Part shown: positions 48,601 through 58,502 of the stretch, piece by piece
Position numbering within the stretch: the first letter of the stretch is position 1
Layout: each line of letters opens with the position of its first letter
Assembly: GCA_902776305.1 (NCBI GenBank)
Contig: CACYPS010000017.1
Span: forward strand, 1-64,000
Length of the DNA stretch: 64,000 nucleotides
Direction of reading: 5' to 3'
From: an uncultured Lachnospiraceae bacterium
GTDB lineage: Bacteria; Bacillota; Clostridia; Lachnospirales; Lachnospiraceae
Translations under genes and position numbers: made by a program
The notes under the pieces: generated by a model
What the model was told of the DNA's origin: nothing
Databases searched by the model: none
The model's input: the letters and a program-made list of their open reading frames with translations, nothing else

Positions 48601-51600
48601 ATGCAATGGACACCAGACCAGCAGAAGGTAATAGATAAGAGGGACGACAACATCCTTGTCAGCGCCTCCGCAGGCAGCGGCAAGACTGCTGTACTTGTTG
48701 CGCGCATCCTTGCATATATCATGGACCCGAAAGAGCCTGTGGACATCGATCGGCTATTGATAGTCACGTTCACCAAGGCAGCGGCCGGTGAAATGCGGGA
48801 GAGGATCGGCAAAGCGATCACGGATGCCCTGGCGGAGGATCCGGATAATGAGCACTTGCATCGCCAGTCTTCCCTGATCCACAACGCGCAGATCACGACC
48901 ATAGACGGATTCTGCTCATATATTGTGAGAGCATACTGCCATACAACGGACCTTGAGCCGGGATTCCGTGTGGCCGATGAGGGAGAAGTGAAACTCCTGC
49001 GCGCGGATGTGATGCAGGAGATCATAGAGGAACTCCATGGACAGGAGGACGAAGAGTCAAGGTCGAAATTTGAGGATTTCATCGAGAGTTTTGCTACCGG
49101 CAAAACGGACAGAGTGGTGGAAGATGTCATTATAAAGGTTTTCGAGGCAGCAGAGAGCCAGCCGTGGCCGGATGTGTGGCTGGAGATGTGCCGTGCGAAC
49201 AACGCCGCCGATGATTATGAGACAATGGAACAGACAGCCTGGATGCAGGCCTACATGCGGGACGCTGACCTGCTTATTCGGGAGGGCCTTGCGTGGGCTG
49301 AGCAGAATATGGCACTTTGTGACAGCCCGGACGGACCGTCTGCCTATCTTCCGGTGGCACAGGATGACCTCAGGTTCTTTGAGGAGCTGTCTGCACTCGA
49401 AAGCTACGCGGAGAGAGTCGACTATGTTCGCGCTTATCTTTCGGGTAAACTGCCCAGGTTGTCGACTAAAAAGCCGGCTCCCGGGGAGGATCCTGCGCTC
49501 AGGGATGTGTTCAAGGCGAACCGCGCGGAAGCCAAGGCAATCAAAGATGATCTGGCAGAAAATGTTTACAGTTATACGCCGGACGAAGTCATGCGCGCCA
49601 TGTCTGAAAATGCCCCGATTCTCGACACACTCATCGACGTCGTCCGGTATTTCAGTCTTCGCTACGCTAAGAAGAAGCGCGAGCGCAAGGTCGTGGATTT
49701 CGCGGATCTCGAGCATTTTGCGCTGCAGATCCTGCGGAATGAGGACGGCAGCCGCCGGGAACCCGCCAGAGAGCTCGCGAAGCGGTTCCGGGAAGTTATG
49801 TGCGACGAGTACCAGGACAGTAATTATCTGCAGGAAGCGATCCTTACGGCGGTCAGCCGGATAGAGGACGGTCAGAACAATTACTTCTGCGTAGGTGACG
49901 TCAAACAGAGTATTTACGGTTTCCGCCATGCGAGACCGGATCTCTTTATGCGGAAGTTCCATGATTATACGCCGTATTCGGCAGATAAATCTTCTGAAGA
50001 TGAAGACACGGACGTTCGAACGCAGGGCAAATACGCACGCAAGGCATCGGGCGGAGATAGTGCAGAAATCCGTCTTACCGGTACCCGCATCGACCTTCGA
50101 CAGAACTTCCGGAGCCGGCACGAGGTGCTCGACTCCGCAAACGGTCTCTTTGAACAGCTTATGATCCCCGGCGTGGGAGGAGTAGCTTACGATCATGAGG
50201 CAGCTCTTGTCGTCGGCGCTTCGTATCCGGAGTTCCAACACGGAGAGTTCAACACGGAGATCCTGCTCACCATGACACATGAAGAAGACACGGAAGGGAA
50301 TTCTATCCTTGAAGATGAGTCGTCCGGAGCGGCAAGGGAGCTCGAAGCCCGCACAATTGCCGACCGGATCAGTCATCTGGTCAGACATGAGCAGATTTAT
50401 GATATGAAGAGCGGACAGATGCGCGGTATTGAATACCGTGATATCGTCATTCTTCTCCGAACGATGAGCGGGTGGGCGGATATATTTGTAAATATTCTCG
50501 AACAACAGGGCATTCCGGCATACTCGACAGCCAAGGGCGGATATTTCTCAGCAACCGAAGTCGTCACCATACTGAACTATCTGGCGATTCTCGATAACCC
50601 CGAGCAGGATGTTCCGTATGCGTCTATATTGCGTTCACCGATCGTCGGCCTGACTGCTGAGGAGCTTGCGATGGTGCGGTGCGTGAACGGGACTCCGTCC
50701 TCCGGGAATAAGGAGGCGTGGTATCTGTCGCTGGCAGAATGCACGCGCAGATATGCTGCGGGTCAGGCGGAGCGGACGAATTATGCATTGCGGGACAAGC
50801 TTTCCGCTTTTCTCTCTTTTTATGATGCAATGCGCGATAGTGTGTCATACACACCAATTCACGAACTGATTTGGAATATTCTCACGGAGACCGGATATCT
50901 TCACTATGCTTCGGCGCTTCCGGGAGGAGCGCAGCGCGCGGCCAATCTGCGCATGCTGACCGAGAAGGCGATCGCTTACGAGGAGACCAGTTATGTGGGA
51001 CTTTTCAACTTCATACGATATATTAAGAACCTCCAGAAATATGATGTGGATGACGGCGAAGTCAGCGTGCTCGGTGAGAATGAAAATGTTGTTCGAATCG
51101 TCAGTATCCATAAGAGCAAGGGTCTGGAGTATCCTGTTGTGTTTGTTGCGGGGAACAGCAAAGCCTTCAACAGGAAAGATCTCTACGCGTCGCTTCTGAT
51201 CGATCAGGAGTACGGACTTGCCTCGGATTATGTGGATTTCCGGTCGAGAGTCCGCGTTCCTACTATTAAGAAAGCAGCGGTGAAGCGCAAACTGTTACGC
51301 GAAAATGTCGGTGAGGAGATGCGCGTTCTGTACGTTGCGCTGACACGTGCTAAGCAGAAACTTATTCTGTCCGGCACGATCAAGGATGAGGAGACGTACG
51401 AAAAGCTTAAAAATATGCAGGCGCCGCTCAGAGATGTGCAGTTTCCGGAGAATTATCTGTTGAACTCGCGAAATCCTATGGTCTTTTTCATTCCGGCTGT
51501 GGAGAGGATGATTGCCAGGGCGGATGCAGCAAAGCCCTGCCCGGTCACGGTTATGTTCGTGAAACCTTCGGACCTTACGATTGAGGAAATCAAAGAGGAA

Positions 51601-52530
51601 TCACGCTTCGGTGAAACAATAAGGCTCCTCGGTTCTACGAATGGACGGAAAGTCTATGATTCTGCTGCACGGGAGATTATTGAGGAGCGGTTCTCCTATG
51701 TGTATCCGTATGAGGGGAGAGGAGCAGTACCTGCCAAGGTATCGGTCTCAGAATTAAAACACGGCCAGTTTACCGATGAGGAGGCTGAGGAGCAGTTTCC
51801 GGAGCCGGAGATTGTTCCGTACATTCCTGAGTTTATGCGGCAAATATCACATGAGGATGAGAAATCTATGCCGAATGTCGATTCCGGAATGTCAGCTTCG
51901 TCAGAGGACCTTTCTGTCAGTGTCGATAGCACAGCTGTCATGCGAGGCACGGCCTACCATCGCGTTATGGAGCTTCTGGACTATGAGAGAATAAGAGCCG
52001 TGAGAAAAAATGCAGGCATGGCAGGGGGTGCCGGGACAAGCGGTGTGTCGGGTAACAGCGCCAAAGAAAGTATATCTGCCGCACTTATGTCCGAACTTGA
52101 TACCCAGGTAAAAAGCTTCGTCCGGTCGGGACGCATCCTGCAGGAAGAGGCAGCTCTGGTCAACCTTCGGGATATTCTGACATTTGTCCTGAGTGGGCTG
52201 GGCGAGAGGATGGAGGCGGCATTTGCAGAGAAAAAACTGTACCGGGAGCAGCCCTTCACACTCGGCGTGTGTGCTTCGGAGATCAATTCGGATTACCCGG
52301 AGGATGAGCCGATTCTTGTTCAGGGCATTATCGACGCTTTCTTCTACGAGGGGGATTCCATCGTACTGGTCGATTATAAGACGGATCGGGTGCGGAACCT
52401 TGATGAGCTCCGGAAGAGGTATCAGATTCAACTTGATTCCTATGAGGAGGCGTTGTCGCGTGTGACGGGATATCCGGTAAGTCGGAAGATTATCTGGTCG
52501 TTTGCAAAAGGGAGAGAGCTGGTTCTGTGA
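48601..52530 (+). CDS. addA: Helicase-nuclease subunit AddA
   Basis: A 1309-residue UvrD-like helicase with a C-terminal nuclease. Walker A SASAGSGKT is at residues 21-29, DEYQDSN is motif II, VGDVKQSIYGFR motif III, and VRIVSIHKSKGLEYPVVFVA motif V, with YVALTRAKQKL as motif VI. The RecB nuclease motif is LVDYKTDRV (D1258, K1260). It pairs with AddB. AGGAG lies 12 bases before the ATG. A variable, serine/glycine-rich linker precedes the nuclease domain near residue 1140. Confidence 0.95.
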   Translation: MQWTPDQQKVIDKRDDNILVSASAGSGKTAVLVARILAYIMDPKEPVDIDRLLIVTFTKAAAGEMRERIGKAITDALAEDPDNEHLHRQSSLIHNAQITTIDGFCSYIVRAYCHTTDLEPGFRVADEGEVKLLRADVMQEIIEELHGQEDEESRSKFEDFIESFATGKTDRVVEDVIIKVFEAAESQPWPDVWLEMCRANNAADDYETMEQTAWMQAYMRDADLLIREGLAWAEQNMALCDSPDGPSAYLPVAQDDLRFFEELSALESYAERVDYVRAYLSGKLPRLSTKKPAPGEDPALRDVFKANRAEAKAIKDDLAENVYSYTPDEVMRAMSENAPILDTLIDVVRYFSLRYAKKKRERKVVDFADLEHFALQILRNEDGSRREPARELAKRFREVMCDEYQDSNYLQEAILTAVSRIEDGQNNYFCVGDVKQSIYGFRHARPDLFMRKFHDYTPYSADKSSEDEDTDVRTQGKYARKASGGDSAEIRLTGTRIDLRQNFRSRHEVLDSANGLFEQLMIPGVGGVAYDHEAALVVGASYPEFQHGEFNTEILLTMTHEEDTEGNSILEDESSGAARELEARTIADRISHLVRHEQIYDMKSGQMRGIEYRDIVILLRTMSGWADIFVNILEQQGIPAYSTAKGGYFSATEVVTILNYLAILDNPEQDVPYASILRSPIVGLTAEELAMVRCVNGTPSSGNKEAWYLSLAECTRRYAAGQAERTNYALRDKLSAFLSFYDAMRDSVSYTPIHELIWNILTETGYLHYASALPGGAQRAANLRMLTEKAIAYEETSYVGLFNFIRYIKNLQKYDVDDGEVSVLGENENVVRIVSIHKSKGLEYPVVFVAGNSKAFNRKDLYASLLIDQEYGLASDYVDFRSRVRVPTIKKAAVKRKLLRENVGEEMRVLYVALTRAKQKLILSGTIKDEETYEKLKNMQAPLRDVQFPENYLLNSRNPMVFFIPAVERMIARADAAKPCPVTVMFVKPSDLTIEEIKEESRFGETIRLLGSTNGRKVYDSAAREIIEERFSYVYPYEGRGAVPAKVSVSELKHGQFTDEEAEEQFPEPEIVPYIPEFMRQISHEDEKSMPNVDSGMSASSEDLSVSVDSTAVMRGTAYHRVMELLDYERIRAVRKNAGMAGGAGTSGVSGNSAKESISAALMSELDTQVKSFVRSGRILQEEAALVNLRDILTFVLSGLGERMEAAFAEKKLYREQPFTLGVCASEINSDYPEDEPILVQGIIDAFFYEGDSIVLVDYKTDRVRNLDELRKRYQIQLDSYEEALSRVTGYPVSRKIIWSFAKGRELVL

Positions 52531-52572
52531 AGCAGTGCAATTCTTTGATTTAACGTGCTGAAATGAAAAAAC

Positions 52573-52602
52573 TTGTCAATTTATGTAAAAACGGTATATA
52601 CT
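52573..52602 (+). promoter_or_regulatory. Promoter of the sortase gene
   Basis: TTGTCA (52573-52578), an 18-base spacer and TATACT (52597-52602), about 63 bases before the ATG. Confidence 0.5.
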
Positions 52603-52665
52603 GATTGGTACGTAATTAGTATTATTTTCCATAGATTTAAAGTGTAGTTTTAGGGAGCTTGCAGA

Positions 52666-53352
52666 ATGGATAATAAACCAAAGAAACGAAAAGGCGGATT
52701 CCTGATAACGTTAGGATTGCTTACGATTATCGCCGCACTCGGACTGGTCGGTTACAATGTCTGGGATGCGAAGCGTGCGGAAGATGCCAGCAAAGAAATA
52801 GTGGATCAACTGGATGCGATTCTCCCGGCTGAGAGAACGCTTCCCGAAGAGCCCATGATCGAGGAGGCCCCGACCCGCGAGGAAGAGGCGCAGGAGGAGG
52901 AAAAAAAGTATCCGCCGATGCCGGTCGTGGAGATCGATGGGTACTATTATATCGGTGAGCTTGATATTCCCGATCTTGGCCTGCATCTGCCGGTCATGGC
53001 AGAATGGGATATGGACAGACTCAAGATTTCTCCATGCCATTACAGCGGTTCCTACTATTCGAACGACCTGGTCGTCCTGGCGCATAACTATGCGCGGCAT
53101 TTCAGCCTGATCAAGTGGATCGATATCGGGGCGGAGATTTATTTTACAAATGTTGAAGGCGTCGTATATCAATACCAGGTCTCGAACCGTGTCACGCTCG
53201 AGCCGGCACAGGTGTCCGAGATGATACGGAATCAGAACAACACCAAGGGCGAGGAAGCTGAGACCGCCGAGGACTGGGACCTTACACTGTTTACCTGTAA
53301 TACAGGCGGTTCCACGAGATGCGCGGTGAGATGTGTGCGGACAGACGGGTAA
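52666..53352 (+). CDS. Sortase family transpeptidase
   Basis: A 228-residue membrane-anchored cysteine transpeptidase. The N-terminal membrane helix (about residues 11-30) is followed by an acidic linker rich in glutamate (60-80) and the sortase barrel. The catalytic histidine is H140 in VLAHNY, the cysteine C211 in LTLFTC, and the arginine R218 in STRCAVRC. The short barrel resembles class D-like sortases. No LPXTG-type substrate is encoded nearby. It is transcribed from its own promoter between addA and prfB. Confidence 0.88.
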   Translation: MDNKPKKRKGGFLITLGLLTIIAALGLVGYNVWDAKRAEDASKEIVDQLDAILPAERTLPEEPMIEEAPTREEEAQEEEKKYPPMPVVEIDGYYYIGELDIPDLGLHLPVMAEWDMDRLKISPCHYSGSYYSNDLVVLAHNYARHFSLIKWIDIGAEIYFTNVEGVVYQYQVSNRVTLEPAQVSEMIRNQNNTKGEEAETAEDWDLTLFTCNTGGSTRCAVRCVRTDG

Positions 53353-53443
53353 AACGTGCAGGCAGGGGCAAATCCGGCTCGCGGGATCCAGTTTGGCATA
53401 CATAGCCGAATAGCGGGACCGATTACGAAAGAAGGTTCTGTAC

Positions 53444-53543
53444 TTGCAACATCGTTCAAATTTTAGTATAGTACAGTGGATATATATAAATCACGCTTCC
53501 GCCTTACGTCGGGGCGGCAGTGTACACCTCCTCCGTAGAGGAG
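53444..53543 (+). promoter_or_regulatory. prfB promoter and leader hairpin
   Basis: TTGCAA (53444-53449), 17 bases, TATAGT (53467-53472). The roughly 90-base leader contains CTCCTC-CGTA-GAGGAG (53528-53543), a hairpin whose left arm is an anti-Shine-Dalgarno sequence and could compete for the ribosome site. Confidence 0.6.
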
Positions 53544-53571
53544 CGGTCTTAACGAAAGAGGGTGAGACTAA

Positions 53572-54721
53572 ATGGTAGAGTTAGATCCGATCAGATACGA
53601 ACTGAATTCCTACGACGAACCTTTAGTTGAAATGAGGGATTCACTTTAACCTCGCTATCAAAGAAATGCGAATTCAGGAACTAAACAGAGAAATGGAAGA
53701 TCCTCATCTTTGGGATAATCCGGATGAGGCACAGAAGAAAACCAAACTGCTTGCCAGTCTGAAAGCTGATGTGAACGGATACGATGAATTGGTCGCTGCG
53801 CGCGATGATATCCGTGACATGATCGAGATGGCTGACGAGGAACCGGATCCGGCGCTTGTTCCGGAAGTACAGGAAATGTTCGATGCGTTCAAGGCTAAGT
53901 TCGAGAAGATCCGCATGAAGACACTCCTTTCCGGCGAATATGATAACTGCAACGCTATTATCACGCTGCATGCAGGTACCGGCGGAACAGAAGCGATGGA
54001 CTGGACAAATATGCTTTACCGCATGTACACGAGATGGTGCGAAGCTCATGGGTATACCTATGAAGTGCTGGATATACTCGAGGGCGATGAAGCGGGTCTC
54101 AAATCCGTCACATTCCAGGTCAACGGAGAGAATGCTTACGGCATGCTGAAATCCGAGCACGGTGTTCACAGGCTTGTGCGTATTTCCCCGTTCAATGCCA
54201 ACGGCAAGCGACAGACGTCCTTCTCCGCATGCGAAGTCATGCCGGACATCGAGGAGGATCTCGATATTGAAATCGATCCGAAGGATATCCGCATCGATAC
54301 CTATCGTTCATCCGGTGCGGGCGGTCAGCATATCAATAAGACAAGTTCTGCTATAAGAATTACGCATTTCCCGACAGGAATCGTCGTGACATGCCAGAAT
54401 GAGCGGTCCCAGTTCCAGAATAAGGACAAGGCTTTCCAGGAACTGAAGATCAAGCTCTTCATGCTCAAGAAGCAGCAGAATGCGGACAAGCTTGACGATA
54501 TCCGCGGAAAGGTGACTGAGATTGCATGGGGCAATCAGATCCGTTCTTATTTCCTTCAGCCGTATCAGCTGATCAAGGATCTGAGGACAAATGAAGAGCA
54601 GACCAACGCTCAGAAAGTCCTCGACGGAGATATTGACCCGTTCATCAATGCTTTCCTCAAATGGGAAGCGCTTGGCGGCAGAGCCAGAGAAGCAGCCGCA
54701 GATGCCACGGCAATTCGGTAA
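53572..54721 (+). CDS. prfB: Peptide chain release factor 2, with programmed +1 frameshift
   Basis: RF2 releases peptides at UGA and UAA. The first 25 codons (MVELDPIRYELNSYDEP...) end at CTT followed by in-frame TAA at 53647. Skipping one base gives AAC CTC GCT and continues in the long frame to 54721, about 382 residues in all. The SPF tripeptide that reads the stop codon is in RISPFNANGKRQTSF, and the GGQ catalytic loop is in SGAGGQHINKTSSAIR. GAGGGTGAG precedes the ATG. The frameshift is the classical autoregulation of RF2. Confidence 0.95.
53635..53650 (+). promoter_or_regulatory. RF2 programmed frameshift site with UAA
   Basis: AGG GAT TCA CTT TAA C: an internal Shine-Dalgarno-like AGGGA two codons before the slippery CTT, then the stop. 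The register matches the classical AGG GGG TAT CTT TGA C, but the stop is UAA, not UGA. Confidence 0.85.
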
Positions 54722-54777
54722 TTTGCTTCTCCAGGGTCAGGCGACAATGCTTGCATGGTCATCTGACCCGCCAATCA

Positions 54778-54803
54778 AAGTTTGAAAGTTTACTTTCAAA
54801 CTT
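54778..54803. promoter_or_regulatory. Perfect AT-rich hairpin between prfB and hom
   Basis: AAGTTTGAAAG pairs perfectly with CTTTCAAACTT around TTTA. There is no T-run. A second stem, GGGTCA/TGACCC (54734-54769), precedes it. It may be a weak terminator or mRNA-processing site. Confidence 0.5.
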
Positions 54804-54829
54804 AAGAATAAATAAGGCAGGGTAACAAA

Positions 54830-56032
54830 ATGATTAATGTTGCGATTTTAGGGTATGGTACAGTAGGAGCAGGTGTTTACCGCGTTCTCAATATGAACAG
54901 GGAAACTATTGCCAGACGGACAGGCGAGGAGATCTATGTTAAGTATGTTCTCGATCTGCGCGAGTTCCCGGGCGATCCGACTCAGGAAGTCCTGACACAT
55001 GACTACAATGACATCCTGAGCGATCCGGAGGTCAAGATTGTCGTGGAGACAATGGGAGGTCTTCGCCCTGCATACATGTTTACCAAGCAGGCTCTCGAAG
55101 CCGGTAAGAGCGTATGCACATCCAACAAGGAGCTGGTTGCGGAGCATGGACTGGAGCTGCGCGATGTAGCGAAAGCCAACAACGTCAACTATCTCTTTGA
55201 GGCAAGCTGCGGCGGCGGAATTCCGATCATCCATGCACTTGACAATGCCCTTACAGCGGACGAGATTGATGCCATGACCGGTATCCTGAACGGAACGACG
55301 AACTACATTTTGACACAGATGGCTGTCGAAAATGAAGACTTCGCCGAGGCCCTCAAGGGTGCGCAGAAGAACGGATATGCCGAGCTGCATCCGGAAGCTG
55401 ACATCGAAGGATGGGATGCATGCCGTAAAATCGCAATCCTTTCATCCCTCGCATACGGAAAATACATCTCTTATAAAAATGTATATACCGAGGGAATTAC
55501 CAATATTGATACACTGGACATTGCCTATGCAAAAGCTCTCGGGCTGAAAATCAAGCTGCTCGCTGCCAGCAAGCGTACAGAGAGCGGAACGTGGGCGATG
55601 GTCGCTCCGAGACTCGTGGACAAGAGCAATATGCTCTACCACGTGGAGGGCGTTCTGAACGCAGTATATGTACACGGCAATGCACTCGGCGATTGTATCC
55701 TTTACGGCAGCGGTGCGGGAAGCCTTCCGACGGCGAGCGCTGTGGCGGGTGATGTCATCTCCGCAGCACGCAATCATGGCAGGCCGCTTCCCTCCGACTG
55801 GTCTGACGAGGTACTGGAGCTTCTTCCGATCGACGAAGTCCGCAATACATTCTTTGTGCGCTTCTCCGGCAGTGAGGAGGAAGCGGAGGCTGCATTCAGT
55901 ACGATTGACGCGGTCCGTATTCCTGAAGCTGAAGGCGAGTTCGGATTCTTTACGGCTGAGCTCAGCGAAAAGGAATTCCGTGAGATGGCGGACAAGAGCG
56001 GTAAGGTCATCAAGGCGATCCGCAGAGCGTGA
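54830..56032 (+). CDS. hom: Homoserine dehydrogenase
   Basis: A 400-residue NAD(P)-dependent enzyme reducing aspartate semialdehyde to homoserine, for threonine and methionine. The nucleotide loop is GYGTVGAG (residues 8-15), followed by VETMGGLRPAY, TSNKELVAEHG, EASCGGGIPII and GILNGTTNYILTQM, the conserved catalytic stretch with GYAELHPEADIEGWDA. A C-terminal ACT domain is present from about residue 330. GGCAGGG lies before the ATG. With lysC 365 bases downstream it forms an aspartate-family pair. Confidence 0.95.
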   Translation: MINVAILGYGTVGAGVYRVLNMNRETIARRTGEEIYVKYVLDLREFPGDPTQEVLTHDYNDILSDPEVKIVVETMGGLRPAYMFTKQALEAGKSVCTSNKELVAEHGLELRDVAKANNVNYLFEASCGGGIPIIHALDNALTADEIDAMTGILNGTTNYILTQMAVENEDFAEALKGAQKNGYAELHPEADIEGWDACRKIAILSSLAYGKYISYKNVYTEGITNIDTLDIAYAKALGLKIKLLAASKRTESGTWAMVAPRLVDKSNMLYHVEGVLNAVYVHGNALGDCILYGSGAGSLPTASAVAGDVISAARNHGRPLPSDWSDEVLELLPIDEVRNTFFVRFSGSEEEAEAAFSTIDAVRIPEAEGEFGFFTAELSEKEFREMADKSGKVIKAIRRA

Positions 56033-56141
56033 TACGATAGTACGAAAGGCGCGGCTTTGAGCATGATGTAAAGTGTTCGCTGCTTTTAAAGAGTCGGGAG
56101 CATGCCGTAAGGGCGTGCCCGGCCTGTAAATCTGAATAGTG

Positions 56142-56193
56142 ACAGCCGAAGATGGCGATGTATTAACACATCTGCCTAACTTCGGCTGTTTTT
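56142..56193 (+). terminator. Rho-independent terminator of hom
   Basis: ACAGCCGAAG and CTTCGGCTGT flank an inner stem (ATGGCGATGT/ACACATCTGCC-like) and lead into T5. The remaining gap to lysC holds only its promoter. Confidence 0.85.
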
Positions 56194-56284
56194 CATTTTC
56201 CTCGGAAAAACCCGGTTTTGCATTATCAGGGATACACCGTTTTCCTCGAAAATACTCAGTTTTTCACATAGTTGTCACAAATAT

Positions 56285-56313
56285 TTGCAAATCTGCAATC
56301 CTTGTATTATAAT
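56285..56313 (+). promoter_or_regulatory. lysC promoter
   Basis: TTGCAA (56285-56290), 17 bases, a perfect TATAAT (56308-56313). No lysine riboswitch fits in the 80-base leader. Confidence 0.75.
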
Positions 56314-56396
56314 CGCATTGTTTACAGACTCTTGGTACCGGATCGTGATTCGGAAGGAGCATTTGCTCGTAGAGAGAGACAACCGGAGGACAAAAA

Positions 56397-57605
56397 ATGC
56401 TTATTGTTAAGAAGTTCGGCGGCACATCAGTGGGATCGCCCGAACGAATTATGAATGTTGCAATCCGTTGTGTAGAGGATTTTAAGAAAGGTCACGATGT
56501 GGTCGTTGTCCTTTCCGCAATGGGAAAGACTACAGATGAATTGATCGAGCTGGCTCACAAGGTCAACCCAAAGCCACCCAAGAGGGAGCTCGATATGCTG
56601 ATGACGACCGGTGAGCAGATTTCGGTCGCAATGATGGCCATGGCGATGGATTCACTTGGAGTCCGTGCCGTATCCCTCAATGCATATCAGGTTGCAATGC
56701 ATACGACAAGTCGTTACGGCAATGCCCGTTTAAAGAGAATAGACAGCGACAGAATCAGACATGAACTGGAAGATCACAAGATCGTCATAGTGACAGGCTT
56801 CCAGGGCATTAACAAGTATGATGATTATACGACACTCGGCCGCGGAGGATCGGATACGACAGCGGTTGCCCTTGCAGCGGCACTGCATGCTGATGCCTGT
56901 GAAATCTATACGGATGTTGACGGTGTTTATACATGCGATCCGAGAATAGTGAAAAGTGCAAGAAAGCTCAAGGAAATCACATATGATGAGATGCTTGAGC
57001 TCGCGACGCTCGGTGCCGGTGTGCTTCACAACCGTTCTGTGGAGATGGCCAAGAAATATGGTGTCACGCTTGTAGTAAGATCCAGCCTGAATTATTCGGA
57101 AGGCACACTTGTTAAGGAGGATACAAAAGTGGAGAGAATGTTGATCAGCGGTGTTGCTGTAGATAAAAATGCAGATCGTATTTCCGTAATCGGTCTCAAG
57201 GATCAGCCGGGTGTTGCATTCCGACTCTTTGATGTTCTCGCGAAAGCCAACGTCAATGTCGATATGATCCTTCAGTCTATCGGCCGTGACGGCACAAAGG
57301 ATATTTCTTTTACGTGCGATGACGGAGCAATCGATGACGCGATCAAGGCACTTGAGGCAAATAAAGAGCGTCTCGGCTATAAGAGCCTCGATACACTTGA
57401 AGATGTCGCCAAAGTCTCCATCGTCGGCGCCGGCATGATGTCTCATCCGGGCGTAGCTGCTAAAATGTTCGAGGCTCTCTACAACGCAGGCATCAACATC
57501 AACATGATTTCTACATCTGAAATTCGTGTTACGGTCCTGATCAGAGAGAAGGAAGCCGAGAGAGCAGCGGAGGCAATTCACGATCTGTTCGACCTGGGAG
57601 ACTGA
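56397..57605 (+). CDS. lysC: Aspartate kinase
   Basis: A 402-residue kinase catalysing the first step of the aspartate pathway. KFGGTSVGS (residues 6-14), TTGEQISVAMMA and GRGGSDTTAVALAAAL form the catalytic domain. Two C-terminal ACT domains (SVIGLKDQPGVAFRLFDVL and VSIVGAGMMSHPGVAAKMF) bind allosteric amino acids, probably lysine and/or threonine. There is no internal second start obvious enough to call the separate beta subunit. CGGAGGAC lies nine bases before ATG. Confidence 0.95.
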   Translation: MLIVKKFGGTSVGSPERIMNVAIRCVEDFKKGHDVVVVLSAMGKTTDELIELAHKVNPKPPKRELDMLMTTGEQISVAMMAMAMDSLGVRAVSLNAYQVAMHTTSRYGNARLKRIDSDRIRHELEDHKIVIVTGFQGINKYDDYTTLGRGGSDTTAVALAAALHADACEIYTDVDGVYTCDPRIVKSARKLKEITYDEMLELATLGAGVLHNRSVEMAKKYGVTLVVRSSLNYSEGTLVKEDTKVERMLISGVAVDKNADRISVIGLKDQPGVAFRLFDVLAKANVNVDMILQSIGRDGTKDISFTCDDGAIDDAIKALEANKERLGYKSLDTLEDVAKVSIVGAGMMSHPGVAAKMFEALYNAGININMISTSEIRVTVLIREKEAERAAEAIHDLFDLGD

Positions 57606-57813
57606 TGTACACAATTTGTTAACAAACTAGAGGTATTGGCGGGGTCTAACTGTTACAAATCGTTCATTTTTTATTGGGAATATGGACATACAGAGTTCAT
57701 AAAGAGACTTTAATATATAGCATGTAAAGCAAGAGATGACTTGTACAAAGAGCCAATTACCTTTTTCTTTTTCATTATCCGTCGGGAGACGGAACTCCTT
57801 CCCTTTATAAATT

Positions 57814-57850
57814 AAGAGGCCGCACTGCCATGCGGCTTCTTATTTTTTTT
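57814..57850 (+). terminator. Rho-independent terminator of lysC
   Basis: AAGAGGCCGCA with TGCGGCTTCTT (one mismatch) and T8. It lies 200 bases beyond lysC; 57606-57808 holds an ordinary AT-rich 3' region with a small TCCGTC/GACGGA hairpin and no gene. Confidence 0.8.
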
Positions 57851-57930
57851 GCGTTGCAGGAAATTTTAATGAACCTGACAAGAGGGTCTAATGCGGACAT
57901 AACGCACTCTGCCGGGTTTGTGCTATAAAA

Positions 57931-57961
57931 AAAGGAGACGGATGAAACATCCGTCTCCTTT
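57931..57961 (-). terminator. Rho-independent terminator of the ferredoxin gene
   Basis: Fourteen-base perfect arms (AAAGGAGACGGATG) around three bases. On the minus strand it continues into T7, 22 bases past the ferredoxin stop. Confidence 0.92.
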
Positions 57962-57982
57962 AGGCAGTTCTGATCGTGTTTA

Positions 57983-58153
57983 TCAGCCTTCAGAAATAGC
58001 TTCTGTCGGACATACGCCAGCGCATGTTCCGCAGTCAAGGCATGCATCTGCATCGATTACATAATGATCTTCACCCATAGAAATAGCGCCTACCGGGCAC
58101 TCAGCTTCACATGTTCCGCAGCTTACGCAGTCATCAGAAATTACATATGCCAT
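57983..58153 (-). CDS. 2[4Fe-4S] ferredoxin
   Basis: A 56-residue clostridial-type electron carrier with two cluster motifs: CVSCGTCEAECP and CLDCGTCAGVCP, related by internal duplication. The start is ATG at 58153 (GGAGG eight bases upstream), giving MAYVISDDC; an upstream ATG in the same frame overlaps the ribosome site. A promoter candidate on the minus strand is TTGAAT (58230-58225), 18 bases, TACAAT (58206-58201). Confidence 0.96.
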   Translation of the reverse strand: MAYVISDDCVSCGTCEAECPVGAISMGEDHYVIDADACLDCGTCAGVCPTEAISEG

Positions 58154-58387
58154 AGTATATACCTCCATTAATAAAATACATAAGTATTCTTGTTGTGTTT
58201 ATTGTAAGACCCAGTCGCAAGGTTATTCAAGACAAACCGTAAACAATATTTGTGCAATTTGCAATACAGTTAGTTAGAGTCGAGTAACAACTGAAATTTC
58301 AGGCAACAATCTGCATTTGCAATAAATATACAGATATTTTACTTCTAACCGAAGATATGTAGCCGACCATTCGGGGCAAATATCACA

Positions 58388-58417
58388 TTTACATTGTGAG
58401 GGAGAATAGGTTATACT
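58388..58417 (+). promoter_or_regulatory. Possible mecA promoter
   Basis: TTTACA (58388-58393), 18 bases, TATACT (58412-58417), about 85 bases before the gene. The remainder of 58231-58387 shows no gene. Confidence 0.45.
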
Positions 58418-58502
58418 TTATATACGGAGAACATTAACTGTCATCGGGCTGTATACCGAATACGTATGAACGTTCGGATATCAGCCGGGAAAGTGTGGCG
58501 TT

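Noticed and set aside
56314-56396. Lysine riboswitch before lysC
   Set aside because: The leader is only about 80 bases and lacks the five-way junction motifs of the L box.
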